A stretch of DNA of 64,000 bases, taken from positions 101,709,739 to 101,773,738 of the forward strand of contig NC_134540.1 in NCBI RefSeq assembly GCF_050624435.1. The letters are read 5' to 3'. Origin of the DNA: Tenrec ecaudatus. Lineage: Eukaryota > Chordata > Mammalia > Afrosoricida > Tenrecidae. The position numbers and the translations under genes were made by a program. This document shows, one piece after another, positions 10,080 through 21,209 of the stretch (positions within the stretch are counted from its first letter, which is position 1; every line of letters starts with the position of its first letter). The notes beneath the pieces are model-generated. The model made no database searches. It was not told the DNA's origin and saw only the letters and a list, made by a program, of their open reading frames with translations.

Positions 10080-12120
10080 AATCAGTAAGGGTGAAAGGAT
10101 CGAATGTTGACTTTGATTGAATCATGCCTTCGATTTCTGTTTCGATTTGACATTTAATGCCCATCTCTGAGCTGAGCTATTGCAATATTATGTCTTAGGG
10201 TCGGCTTCTTGTGTGTGGCCAGTGAAGTTGCACACAGTCCCACACTCAGAAAATCTCTGTACTTGAGGTTTAATGCTCTGCTATTTACTGTCTTGAAGGT
10301 CTTAATTTTACCTTGGCTTTATTTGCGCTCTGAACAGGAGGTCATATGGGACAATGGGACAAGCATCAGGAGCTTTGAAGTTTGGCTGATAGTGATTCTG
10401 TGCCTCCATTTCTCCATCTCATAGGATGTGTCCCTGCCTGCTCCTTGTCGCAGTGGTGTCACAAGGGATGTGCAGGGGTGACCACTGCACCCCTTCACAC
10501 TATCAGAGGGGGTGCCACCCCAACGAGCCCAGGTTTTGCCAAGGGACTGGTGTCACTAGGGACTATGGGGGACAGTAGTTGTCTACACTGCTTTGGTCAA
10601 TGGGAGAAGGGAGAAGCTTTGAAAGGCAAAAAGGGGTGAGTGGTGGGAGGTGGGAGGAAGGCATGGTCTGTGCTAGGCTTGGCACAGGGGCCAAGTCCTG
10701 ACTCTCTGCTCAATAATGGGGTGAGTCCAGAGAGGTGATCCCAGGCGTTAAAACACTGGGTGACACCAACATCAACCAACCACTGCCCTGGAGTCCTGCC
10801 TCTGCTCTTGATTGTGACTACTGTGACTTGCTGCCCGGGGCAGCAGGTGCCTGGCTCCTCCTGGAGAGAGAAGGTCCACTTTGCCTTCCTCAGTTGCGAG
10901 GAGGGCAGGTTTAGGGTAGAGCCCTGTAACATCTCAGAGGAAGGCCAGGAGGTGTCTGGTAGCACCCACTGCATTTGACACGTGATTTGTGGGGTCCTCT
11001 TGGGTCTAATCTTCCAGGCACTGCTGCTCTGTGAGACGAGTGTGGAGTGTGTCCCCAGATGCCTATTGTAATCCCTTAGGAACAGCGCAGAAGGCTAATG
11101 GGAAAGGAACATGGCTTTCTTTGACCTTGCCCGGGGCTCCTTCATTTTCATTTTGTACTAGTTTGGGCAAAGGATGTCGCTGGCCCTGGTTTTAATGCCA
11201 TTATTAATTTAACGCTTACTGAGTATTCTCCCAACACAGGGATACCTCTATATTTCAACTTTGTTAGGAAACTGTCAGTATCAAAATTATATTTTCTAAA
11301 TCCATCTAAGCATTAAGTAATAGGTTGTCCTTGGCTTATTACTGATTCCTAACCCTCAGAGAGCACCCTGGAAGAGTTAAATTTTTGTTGGTTTATTTTA
11401 GTTTTTACCCACTTTTGTCTCAATTATAAATACTACTTGACTCTGCAATATTCAAACTCTTGCAGGGTTTTTGTGAGTCCCCAGTATCTGATTTATTTAT
11501 GAAGCATTGTTAAATTGAAAAAAAAAAAGGTAACATGTGACCAAATGATCTTAATTGGCACAGAAGTATATCTCTGTGTGTATATTCTTAGGGCAGAGAA
11601 GGAAAACAAATTGAGGAATGCGAAATATTAGAACTGGGAAATTTTATGATAATTGGTTTTTTTCCCTGTAGGTTATGCATTAGAGCATAAACTTGATTTT
11701 TAAAAGGAGGGCAGTCTTCCCTATCAGAATAAAATGATTGAGTTGTGAATAATTGGGGACAGGAATTTGCTAAATATATTTATTAGTACATAATTTATAG
11801 AAAAGAACAATGATTTAGGGTAGTCAGGTCAAGTACGTTTATTTTTTTCAAACATAAATTTTGTGTGTGAAAATTATTTAGCAATTTTTAGATGTGTTTT
11901 AACATAAAATAGTCCTAGAACATGTATGGAAAAAAGGGAAAACCTTGCTTCACTTGTCTCAATTCAGAGACAGAATTTCCAATTCTGGTCCCTTCCTATC
12001 TCTACTGTCCTTGTAGATCTGTGCTTCGCTTGTTCCATTTCAATAGGCTCCCGTGGTTTTTACTCTTGAAAATGGGAAGGAAGGTTATTGGCATTCCTAT
12101 TCTTTATTTCTTCCCAGTTA
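10080..12120. other. Intergenic interval with a GC-rich patch at 10390-10980
   Basis: 10390-10980 is visibly richer in G and C than the rest, with repeated GGTGTCAC and GGTGACACC words in both orientations, but few CpGs. No exon, splice pair or repeat family could be assigned. 10990-12120 is AT-rich with no supported feature. Confidence 0.45.
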
Positions 12121-13440
12121 TATATGAGAGGGTACCCCCCGCAAATGGAATTTCCTTTTCAACATTATGTAATTAATTATTTTTTTAACAAAACAACCTT
12201 ATCGCCTTCAAAGCACTCTCCACTACACTTAGCACATTAGTCAAATATGACATTCGACTCTTGGAAACATTTGTCCAACTCATGTGTTTGGATGCCTGAC
12301 AGCACCTCTCTCATTTTTTCTTCACCTCTTCTCTGTCGTCAAATGGCTGTCCTTTCATGTCCCTCTTTGTTCACAGAAACAAAAAGAAGTCGTGTGGAGC
12401 AAGGTTAGGTGAGTGAGGTGCGTGGAGTAAGAAAGCCATGCTGTTTCTTGCCCAAAACGGGTGCACCGAGATGGCTGGGTGAGCAGGTGCATTGTTATGG
12501 TGGCAAAACCAGTTCCTTGTCTGCTACAAATCAGGCCTTTTTTTGTTGCACAATTTTTACACTATCTTTTCAGAACCACTAAATAGAAAGCTTGATTAAC
12601 AGTCTGATCTGATGGAATGAACTCCAAATGCACTATCCCCCTCACATCAAAAAACAAATGAGCATCATCTTGATTCCACATAGCAAGTTTTTTTAGGGGG
12701 GGTGAGATGATGATGGCATCTTCCACATGCTTGATTGATGTTTGCTCTCAGGGTCCTACAAAGAGCACCATGTCTCATCCCTAGTAATGACGTTGGGTAA
12801 AAAGTCTGCGTCACTTTGGAGCTGCTCTTTCAAAGCATAGCATGCTACCACTCCACCCTCTTTTTCCTGGCCAGTCAGAACCAGAGGCAAAAATCTCAAT
12901 GAGACCCTTATTATTCCCAAATCTCCAGCTAAAATTCACTGAGCCGAGCTCCCAAACAGTCCAGACAACCTCTGTATCTCTTCACTGGCCCGCTGTTGGT
13001 TTTTGAGCACAAGTGTATAAATTTTGATGACATTTTTGTCCATTCTGGAAGTTGATGAACTTCCAGAATGAGGTTTGTTATCAATCAGAATTTTACCTTT
13101 TTCGAAATGAGGAAGCCACCCATACACTTGAGCTGTTCCCGTAGTGCTGTCCTTGTGAGCTGTGTTTCTGTGGCATTTTTCCCAAGCAGGAAACAAAATT
13201 TCACAGCCGCACACTGTTCTCTTAAATTGGCCATCACAAAAACTGAGGTTCAGCAAAACTGCTTTAATGAAAAAATTCACTATGACCAGAAAGAACCTGC
13301 CCAAGCAATGCCACTGGGTGCACCAACTCAGAGCCAGTTCACCTAGCAGAAAAATGCATACCATGATAGCTCTACTCCACAGAGCTAGCTCTTTTCTGTT
13401 TGTTTTTGGTGGGGGGAGGTGGGGTACTTCCTCATATATA
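12121..13440 (-). mobile_element. Full-length mariner (Tc1/mariner superfamily), inactive
   Basis: The left end reads TATATGAGAGGGTACCCCCC and the right end is its imperfect complement (GGTGGGGTACTTCCTCATATA), both next to TA-rich target sequence. The 1.3-kb length is that of a complete mariner. Inside, the minus strand encodes all recognisable parts of a mariner transposase in order, broken by stops and frameshifts. Mariners have been reported from tenrec and hedgehog genomes as probable horizontal acquisitions, which I recall but could not check here. Confidence 0.85.
12150..13290 (-). pseudogene. Mariner transposase, degraded
   Basis: The N-terminal helix-turn-helix half is open at 13290-12936. 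It carries QVYGWLPHFEKGK, PHSGSSSTSR, then NVIKIYTLVL and EEIQRLSG, matching the usual RTQVYEWF, RSGRPSTSR and ENV.KI..LVL blocks. The catalytic half follows with VITRDETW at about 12768-12785, which keeps the first acidic residue; an in-frame stop follows four codons later. FFDVRGIVHLEF and QTVNQAFYLVVLKR follow. At about 12490 the HHDNAPAH block reads HHNNAPAH, so the second catalytic aspartate is lost. SPNLAPHDFFLF ends the core before another stop. It cannot be functional. Confidence 0.85.
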
Positions 13441-13621
13441 CTTAATGGCCATGAAAATATGAATCCCAGTGAAAGAATCTGGTATAATAGTTACCACATA
13501 GACTTGTGTATAAGCCGAATTTTCAGCACAATTTTAATGCAGTTTTTGTGGTAAAATTAGGTGACTTGGCTGATATTTGGGTTGGCTTATACTTGACTAT
13601 ATACGGTACTTATTCAATTTT

Positions 13622-15293
13622 TCTTCTTTTTAAAAATTATTTTATTGGGGGCTCATACAACTCTTATCATAATCAATACATAGATCCATTGGGTCAAGCA
13701 CATTTGTGCACTTGTTGCCATCATCGTTCTCAAAACATTTTATTTCTACTTGAGCCCTTGGTATCAGCTCCTCATTTTGTCCCCTCACTCCCTCCCCCAC
13801 TCTCTATCCCTAATGAACCCTTTATAATTTATAACTTATTATTATTATTTAATTTTTACACTGTCTAATGTCTCCCTTCACCCACTGTTCTGTTTTTGGT
13901 CCCCCAGAGAGGGGGGTCATATGTAGATCACTGTGATCAGTTCCCCCTTTCTTCCCCCACCTTACCCTTACCCTCCTGGTATTGCTACTTTCATTAGGGG
14001 TTTATCTGTCCTGAATTCCCTGTGTTTCCAGTTCTTATCTGTAGCAGTGTACATCCTTTGGTCTAGCCGGATATGTAAGGTAGAATTGGAATCATGATAG
14101 TGGGGGGTAGGAAGCATTAAAGAACTAGAAGAAAGTTGTATGTTTCATCAGTGCTACACTGTACCCTGACTGACTTGTCCTCCTCCCCTCGATCCTTCTC
14201 TAAGAGGATGTGCAGGTGCCTACAGATGGGCTTTGGGTCTCCACTCCGCACTCCCCATCTTTCACAATGATATGATTTTTGTTCTTTGATGCCTGTTACT
14301 TGATCCTATTGACATCTTGTGATCCCACAGACTGGTGTTCTTCCTCCATGTGGGCTTTGCTGCTTCTCAGCAAGATGGCTGCTTGTTTATCTTTAAGCCT
14401 TTAAGACGTGGACAGCCCCCCATCCCTGCTGAAAAATTCACTTCAGAGGACAGCACTGAGGTTACAGCTCAGGGAGAGGGATATGTCTGATCAGAGCACA
14501 CAGGAGCAAATGAAGGGAGAGGAAAAGAGAGTGGAACACAAGCTGGCCCACCAATCCCTGAGGATGATATTACTGCTCACAGCAGCCAAAGCACAGAGAG
14601 GACCATAGGGTCGTCCCTACTACAAGACACAGCATCCCTCACTGACCCATAGGACTTCAGGGTCGACAATGGAGACACAGTGTGGTAATTGTGCCCAATT
14701 TGACCCCACTACACTGAAACAAAACAATAAGGGTGTGCAACAGAACAGCAAGGGGAACAGAACAACGAAGTCACCAAAAATAGACTTTGGGGCCATGGCA
14801 GGTCACCCCATCAAACTTGACTGGAAAAGACTCCTAAAGGTCAACAAACAGACCTTGAATTATTTACAGGCTTTTCTTTTCATTTTTGTCCTTTTGTTGT
14901 TGTTGTTTTGTTTTCGTTTGTTGCTTTGTTTTGCTCTGTCTTGTTTTTTTGTGCATATTATTATCTCTGTATGTCTATCTAGATAAGATAGGCAGGATAA
15001 ACAATCTGGAGGAGAAAACAGTGAGACCAACGGTTCTGGGGCCCATGTGAGAGGGAGACTTGGGGGGAAAGGAAGTGGGTGTTAAGAAGCCCAGGGACAA
15101 GGGAACAACAAGTGATCTAAAATAGATGCAAGGAGGGTGTAGGAGGCCAGGTAGGCATGATCAAGGGCAATGCAACTGAGAGGAATTACTGAAACCCAAA
15201 TGAAGGCTGAGCATGATAGTCGAACAAGAGGAAAGTGAAAGGAATAGAGGAAAGAACTCGGATGCAGTGAGGGATGTTGTGTCTTGTAGTTAC
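13622..15293. mobile_element. L1 3' fragment with internal inversion (twin-primed)
   Basis: 13622-14407 is minus-strand L1 3' region of the young family, from the AATAAA-bearing tail up to the GATGGCTGC block. At 14407/14408 it switches to plus-strand L1 sequence from farther upstream in the element (GTGGACAGCCCCCC onward), which runs to about 15258. 15262-15293 then matches 14618-14645 in reverse complement, giving a second strand switch. An inverted 5' segment joined to a normal 3' segment is the signature of twin priming; the extra switch is unusual. Confidence 0.8.
14408..14986 (+). pseudogene. Copy of the L1 3'-region open frame, one stop
   Basis: In the inverted segment one frame runs MDSPPSLLKNSLQRTAL, then RERDMSDQSTQEQMKGEE. 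It meets a single stop at 14606-14608, then continues in the same register with METQCGN and KGVQQNSKGN to 14986. It aligns codon for codon with the uninterrupted frame at 61412-61987 for about 120 codons, and after KSP the two copies differ by a frameshift. The last 35 residues are hydrophobic. No known protein is recognised. Confidence 0.5.
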
Positions 15294-15494
15294 TAATTGC
15301 TTTGTTTTTTCCTTGTTTTTGTCCTTTTTGTTCCTATTTACAAACTCTTCCCTAAGCACTGGCAGAAGTGTGAAAGTCCTTTTGAGTTATGTCAGTAAAT
15401 ATTTTATTAAAAAAATTTAAATATCAGATAATAATTTCTCCTTACATTTTCCTCCCCAGAAGCTGTCTCTTCTCTTGATTATATTCAATATTAT

Positions 15495-15688
15495 ACTATA
15501 AACCCAAACCAAATCCATTGCCATTGAATCACTTCCTATTCACAGATGTCCTGCAGGGCAGAGTATAACGGACCCAAAGGATGTCCTGAGCGATAAGCTT
15601 TATGGGAGCGGATCATCACATTTTTCTTCTGCCCTTTCGTACAGCGGCTAAACTCTTAAACACCACGCCACACTCTTAATTTGATTGG
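15495..15688 (-). repeat. AfroSINE, diverged
   Basis: The complement of the SINE tail (CATTGCCATTGAATCACTTCC) opens the unit and GGCTAAACTCTTAAAC, the complement of the A-box region, ends it. Confidence 0.65.
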
Positions 15689-15787
15689 ATGCTTAAATTG
15701 TATGACATAAGTATATACCAATGAAACTATTAAAGAAACCTAACAAACACTGTGCCACCACAATCCTATTTTACATTAAAATATCAT

Positions 15788-15925
15788 GTGCACTCCAACT
15801 CTGACTCATAGTGAGCATATAGGGCAGGCTTGGACAGCACCTGCAGTTCCCAAGCCTGTAAACCTTGAACAGAGCAAGCACCCTTTTTGGGAGAGGCTGG
15901 TGGGTCCCAACTGCTGGTTATTAGG
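15788..15925 (-). repeat. AfroSINE fragment
   Basis: CTCTGACTCATAGTGAGC followed by AGGGCAGG and GGAGAGGCTGGTGGGT matches the 3' and middle parts in reverse orientation. Confidence 0.55.
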
Positions 15926-16212
15926 GATGTTAAAATAATGACTTTAAAAACATTCTCTCTGTCTTGCAACATGTATTAGCTGTGCTCCTTCTCAGAAGAG
16001 CAAATTTTCCTCTCATTAATTTGGCTCCCCTGAAGTAGTACAGAAAAGAGAATAAGAGGCACGGATGGGTGCTTTTCTCCTCCAAAAGGTTTTCTACCCC
16101 AATGAAGATTCACAGCCTTGGAAGAGGGTAGTGAGTTTGAACCAGCCTCGTGCTTAACAGTTGAAATCTTATCCCTTAGGGACAGTGCTCTGCAGTTATA
16201 AGAAAGGAGGGG

Positions 16213-16333
16213 ACTCACTCACTCACTCACTCACTCACTCTCTTACCCACTCACTCACTCAATGACTCACTCTCTCACTTACTCTCTCACTCTCACTCAT
16301 TCACTCACTCTCACTCACTAACTCACTCTCACT
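16213..16333 (+). repeat. (ACTC)n tetranucleotide satellite tract
   Basis: About 120 bases of near-perfect ACTC repeat with occasional CTCT slips. Confidence 0.95.
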
Positions 16334-16339
16334 AGAAGA

Positions 16340-17130
16340 AACAAACAAACCAAAAAGAAAGGAGGGTAAAAGTTGAAAATGTGTCTGAACTGAGACAGGC
16401 ACTGCAGTCATTGGAAGGGGCAGTATAGTCATCGGCAGATCATCAACTACTGACTCAGGACCCTTTAATTCTAATTCTGCTTTCTCTATGAAGTAAATTC
16501 CATGTTTTCTCATCTGGAAGATGACTATATACCTTCCCCTGTGGAAGTCTTCCAGTTGTCCCTTAATATCCATTTTCCCTTTCTTCCATCATCAAATAAC
16601 CCCAGTTTGCATTGGTCACATGGTCTTTTAACTTTAAAAGGACATTTTCCAACTCCCCTTAGAGACCTTCTGACTAAATTCTCTATGGGATATTACTAAA
16701 TGCTATAGATGGAAAATGGAAATAATATTCCTTGAAAGACAGTTAGCATGTGCCCTCTGCCTCTTCTCTCCACATTTTCCCCTCTATCTCACAGTCTTTA
16801 AATGTGGCTTTAATGGAGATGACGTTAGTTCTCATCTTGACCTTGAATAATAGGGCCATACACTCCAATAAAGTAGAAATATTTATCTAGAAGGAACCTA
16901 GAACCCTGAATATTTCTCAGAAGTAGAAGAGATCAACACAACAAATCTAGACTGGGTGGTAAAAAAGGAAAGAACCTCTGTTGTTAAACTATTATTATTT
17001 TGGTTTTTGAACTCATGTGGAAACTGGTTCATTTTACTAATGTAACTCTAAGGTCAATTGTGAAGATCAAATGAAAAACTGTGTTCAAAATATCCTGAAA
17101 TTATAAATTCTTTTAAAAAATCTATTTAAG
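16340..17130. other. Interval without recognised features
   Basis: No gene. A phrase at about 16500 (TTTTCTCATCTGGAAGATGA) hints at a decayed MIR but is too short to call. Confidence 0.45.
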
Positions 17131-18246
17131 TCATTTTATTTATTTTTAATCATTTTAGGGGCTCATACTATTCTTATCACCATCCATATATACATCAATT
17201 GTGTAAAGCACATCTGTACATTCATTGCCCTAATCATTTTCAAAACATTTGCTCTCCACTTAAGCCACTGGCATCAGGTCTTCTTTTTTTCCCCTCCCTC
17301 CCCGCTCCCTGGCATCAGATTCTCATTTATACCCTCCCTCCCCGCTCCCCCTTCCCCCATGAACCCTTGATAAGTTATAAATTATTATTTTGTTATATCT
17401 TGCCCTGTCCGACGTCTCCCTTCACCCACTTTTCTGTTGTCCATCACCCAGGGAAGAAGTCACATGTTAATCCTTATAATTGGTTCCCCCTTTCCAACCC
17501 CCCTTTCCAATCCACCCTCCCTGTACGTTCCCAGTATCTCCACTCACACCACTGGTTCTGAAGGGATCATCCGTCCTGGATTCCCTGTGTTTCTGGTTCC
17601 CCTCTGTACCAGTGTGCATCCTCTGGTCTAGCCAGACTTGCAAGGTAGAATTGGGATCATGATAGTGGGGGTGGGGTGGGGAGGAAGCATTTAGGAACTA
17701 GAGGAGAGTTGTATGTTTCATTGTTGCTACATTACACCCTGTCTGACTCGTCTCCTTCCCGAGACCCCCCCTGCAAGGGGATCTCCAGTGGCCTACAAAT
17801 GGGCTTTGGGTATCCATTCTGCACTCCCCCTTCATTCACTATGGTAAGATTTTTTGTTCTGAAGATGCCTGATAACGGATCCCTTCTATACCACATGATC
17901 ACACAGGCTGGTGTGCTTCCTCCATGTGGGCTTTGTTGCTTCTGAGCTAGATGGCAACTTGTATACCTTAAAGCCTTTGAGACCCCAGATGCTATATCTT
18001 TTGATAGCCAGGCATCATCAGCTTTCTTCGCCACATTTGCTTATGCACCTGGTTGTCCTCAGCGATCGTATCATGGAGGTGTGCACCCAATGATATGATT
18101 TTTTGTTCTTTGATGCCTGATAACTGATCCCTTCGGCACCTCGTGATCACACAGGCTGGTGTGCTTCTTCCATGTGGGCTTTATTGCTTCTGAGCTAGAT
18201 GGCCGCTTGTTTACCTTCAAGTCTTTAAGACCCCGGACACTATATT
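17130..18246 (-). mobile_element. L1 3' fragment, two-unit type
   Basis: Begins at the tail near 17135 and carries the whole 3' region up to the second copy of the duplicated block. Units begin at about 17841 and 18090; the second is truncated at 18243. A small extra duplication of CCCTCCCTCCCCGCTCCC sits at 17297-17350. Confidence 0.84.
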
Positions 18247-18539
18247 TTATTCTTATACTAACTTAAATGATTGTTATTGAGGCTTTAGTTTTTGATATTG
18301 TTTAAAAACTTTAAAATCATTATAGTTGTTTGACTTCATTTTATACACGTATTTTTAGAGGACTTCCTGATTTGCGAAGTTCAGTATGTATTATCCAAGC
18401 CACTGTGGACAATTTTATAGTTTTTGTCAATGTCCAGAGGCAAAATACTTCAGAATTTTAATGTAACCCCAAAGAATTTTTCCAGAGAGCTCTTTAATCA
18501 CATGAGTGGAGAGTTACAGAAGAGCTAAGGGAAGGCCCT

Positions 18540-18720
18540 GGAAGTCAGGACTTGTTCCAGTCCATTACTTACTTCATCAGTTACACATTCATTATGTGTC
18601 TATGTGTGTGTCAAACATTGTGCTAGGAGGTGGCTATCAAGAGTAAATAATAGAGGAAGAGTTGGCATAAAATTCATGCTTGTAAGACAGACACACAAAT
18701 AATAACAATAAAGGAGAAGG
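18540..18720 (+). repeat. Ancient interspersed repeat remnant
   Basis: Contains CATTATGTGTCTATGTG and CATTGTGCTAGGAGG in the order of a widespread old mammalian repeat with a tract like 'attcatt...ctatgtgccaggcactgtgctagg'. The family name is uncertain. Confidence 0.35.
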
Positions 18721-18767
18721 TAAAAGCTACAGGGAACTATCAGTACACAATAGAGGGCCCTGATTGG

Positions 18768-18775
18768 ATCTAAAG
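18768..18775. repeat. Left 8-bp target duplication of SPIN MITE
   Basis: ATCTAAAG here and ATATAAAG at 18994-19001 match at seven of eight bases. Eight bases is the duplication length of hAT elements. Confidence 0.8.
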
Positions 18776-18993
18776 CAGTGGTTCTCTACCTTCCTAATGC
18801 CGTGATCCTTTCATACAGGTCCTCATGTTGTGGTCACCCCCAAACCATAACATTATTTTCGGTGCTACTTCATAACTACAATTTTGCTGCTGTGATGAAT
18901 CATAATGTAAACATCTGTTATGTATCTGGCAGTCCCACTGAAAGGGTCATTTGACCCCCAAAGGGGTCACCACCCACAGGTTGAGAACCGCTG
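18776..18993 (-). mobile_element. SPIN-type hAT MITE
   Basis: The 218-bp unit begins CAGTGGTTCTCTACCTTCC and ends GGTTGAGAACCGCTG, the inverted ends of the SPIN family. Inside are GGTCATTTGACCCCCAAAGG and ATGTTGTGGTCACCCCCAA, the usual internal blocks. No transposase is encoded; such copies were moved by a full-length SPIN transposase. SPIN entered a few tetrapod lineages by horizontal transfer, including tenrec, bushbaby, some bats and murine rodents, and is not known from elephants. Confidence 0.92.
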
Positions 18994-19415
18994 ATATAAA
19001 GAGTAAGTGAATGTCTAATGGAGAAGGTGATGGTTAGTTGAGACATTAGGCAAAAGTAAGAGTCAATAGAAGAAAGGTTATGAGTATTTTAGGTAGAGGA
19101 TATTGTTTATTTGAAAACTTAGAGGGGACAGAAGTTATACCATCTTTGGGCCAGGGAAAACACTTTTACTATGACTAGATGTAGGATGAGCTGGACAATA
19201 CTAAAATCTGGAGCGTCAGAACTAGGTACACATGGCTGTGGTTTCAGGGATTCCCTAGGGATATCACTGTGCTACAACGTTTGGTGTCTCTGGGATGATG
19301 TGTATCTGTTGGAAGTGTTTACACCAGGACTTGATGAAAGTAAATCTTCATCATTAAGAAGGTAACTCGGAACAAAGGGGTTAGGGCATGAGAAGGAGGG
19401 CAGTGCTCCTAGAGG

Positions 19416-19481
19416 AGTTCAAAAAGTTCATGGAAAAATTCCAAGATCTTGCGATTCCATTTTCCAGGAACTTTTTGAAGC
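19416..19481. repeat. Short palindromic MITE-like element
   Basis: AGTTCAAAAAGTTCATGGAA at the left is answered by TTTTCCAGGAACTTTTTGAA at the right around a short loop. I recognise the end motif as one that recurs in other mammals as a small mariner-like hairpin element, but family and TA target site are unproven. Confidence 0.5.
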
Positions 19482-19759
19482 CCCTTGTCCATGGAAGACA
19501 TAGAGACCAGTTGGAAGGCAGGTGCAGTCATTCCATTTAGAAAAAGTTGCTCTGAATGAAGTATGACAGTAGAAAAAAAGAGGCAGAGATGGAAAGGTAA
19601 ATGAGGAAGTTTGACTTGATAGTGTTGGGTAAAGAGCTAGATGTGGTTGTAGGGAAGGGGGAAAAAGAAAGATTGCTCCACAAGGTAACCTTGTGGATGG
19701 TGGTGAGACACTGGTGGTGAGACACTGAAGTGCAGAGAGTAACTGAAGTAACAATGCTA

Positions 19760-20020
19760 ATAACCAGATTCATTGAAGGCTTAGTGCGTTTCAGGCATTC
19801 CTTGGGTACATAATATGTATGAACTCAGAGCCCTATAAAGGAGCAATCTTCATTAGTCAGATTTTACAGTTGAGGAAATTGAGCTTTGGAGAGACAAAAG
19901 AATATATTGTAGGTTACGCAGAGGAGGTGGAAGAAGTAGAATTCAGACCAGGAAGTTGGTCTGCAGATTATATTCTCAATCTTTACTCCATAGATACGTC
20001 AGTTTGCAAGTGTTGTTTCT
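19760..20020 (-). repeat. MIR, nearly complete
   Basis: In reverse orientation it carries the MIR order: GAACTCAGAGCCCTATAA, then ATTTTACAGTTGAGGAAA, TGAGCTTTGGAGAGAC and AATTCAGACCAGGAAG. Confidence 0.75.
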
Positions 20021-20332
20021 GACACTGGATGTGAGGGTCTTGTGTTTAAAATTGCACCCTAGAGTATAGATATGTGATCAGTGATGTTATAGAGAAAAAC
20101 TTCAGTAATAATAGTAAAATTTTCATATTTATCCCATTTATTGGAAAAATAAAGGAATTTGGATTCCAGGGGGAAAATGGGATAAAAATCTCTCAGATAA
20201 TTTGATCTAATAGTTTCTTACATTTGTTCATAATATTTTATACCATTCAAAGAGTTTTCATGAGGAATAGTCTCATTTATTTGAGTGAATGACTTGACCA
20301 CACAACTAGGACTACCCCATTATCCATAAAGG

Positions 20333-20542
20333 GGAGAGCCTCGGTGGTGTAATGGTTAGTGCCTTGGGTTGCTAACTGGAAAGTTATCAGTTCAAAACCA
20401 CCAGACACTCAGAAGGAGAAAGACAAGGCTTTCTACTTCTGTCCTGAGTTAAAATCTTGGAAACCTATAGGGGCAGTTCTAACCTGCCCCAAAGGGTTGT
20501 TATGAATTGGAATCAACTTGATGGCGTTGTTTGGTTTGGGGT
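20333..20542 (+). repeat. AfroSINE, full length
   Basis: A-box region GTGGTGTAATGGTTAGTGC, B-box region AGTTATCAGTTCAAAACC, body AGGAGAAAGACAAGGC and tail GAATTGGAATCAACTTGATG are all present in order. Confidence 0.85.
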
Positions 20543-20646
20543 TATACACAAAGGAAGAAAATGAAGCTAGCAGAGTATACATCATCCCCCCAATCCCAAA
20601 TAGTGTATAGAAAAGAGCAACAAATTCAGAATCTAGTCTTCTCACC

Positions 20647-21205
20647 TGTGCTAGACAATTATCTGGAGAAGCAAAACCAGTGATATATTAATTAATATTA
20701 AAAATGGCTCACACCTTTGTAGAGTCTGTGGAGGTTCAAAATTCATCTCTTTGAGGGTTGGTGGACTAAGATTGGCAGGAAGACCAGAGGCTGATGCCTG
20801 GAAAAACATATGAATCTAAGGTCAGCAGATCAGATTCAAGGTCAGATACCAGGATTTCCAAGTCATATGGCAGGCCATGGGCTCAGGACCCAAGAACTAT
20901 GCATTGATAAGGTAGACAGGACCCAGATGCAGATCTAGTGAAAAGCAAATAAGCTTTTGCACAGCATCTGTTGGTATAGGTCACACTCTCAAAGAAATGT
21001 CCTTTCAATTGCATCAGGGTTGGGACTTCCATAAAGGGGTGCCGTTCCCCCTAATCTTATAACTGCTTGGTGACTCACAGCAGATCCCATTATGTGGTTG
21101 ATTACATTATTTTAGGACTGAACATTGAGGTTTATTGGGGGTAAACTGTCAATCCCTTAGCATCCTGTCCAAGCCCAATGGACACAAACTCTGACTATCT
21201 GTCTC
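20647..21205 (-). mobile_element. ERVL/MLT2-like LTR, decayed
   Basis: On the forward strand it starts TGTGCTAGACAATTATCTGG, then AGAAGCAAAACCAG, the complement of the 'ctggttttgcttctctggagaac' 3' end of MLT2-type LTRs. The other end near 21200 has GTCCAAGCCCAATGGACAC, the place of the 'gtgtcaacttggc' start block. No coding sequence adjoins. Confidence 0.5.
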
Positions 21206-21209
21206 ATAA

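Noticed and set aside
10390-10980. CpG island and promoter
   Set aside because: GC content is raised but CpG pairs are few, and there is no nearby first exon.
12936-13364. 142-codon minus-strand frame as a host gene
   Set aside because: Its second half is a mariner DNA-binding domain and it lies between mariner ends.
16213-16333. Repeat array that could be taken for CRISPR
   Set aside because: It is a simple 4-bp repeat without spacers, in vertebrate DNA.
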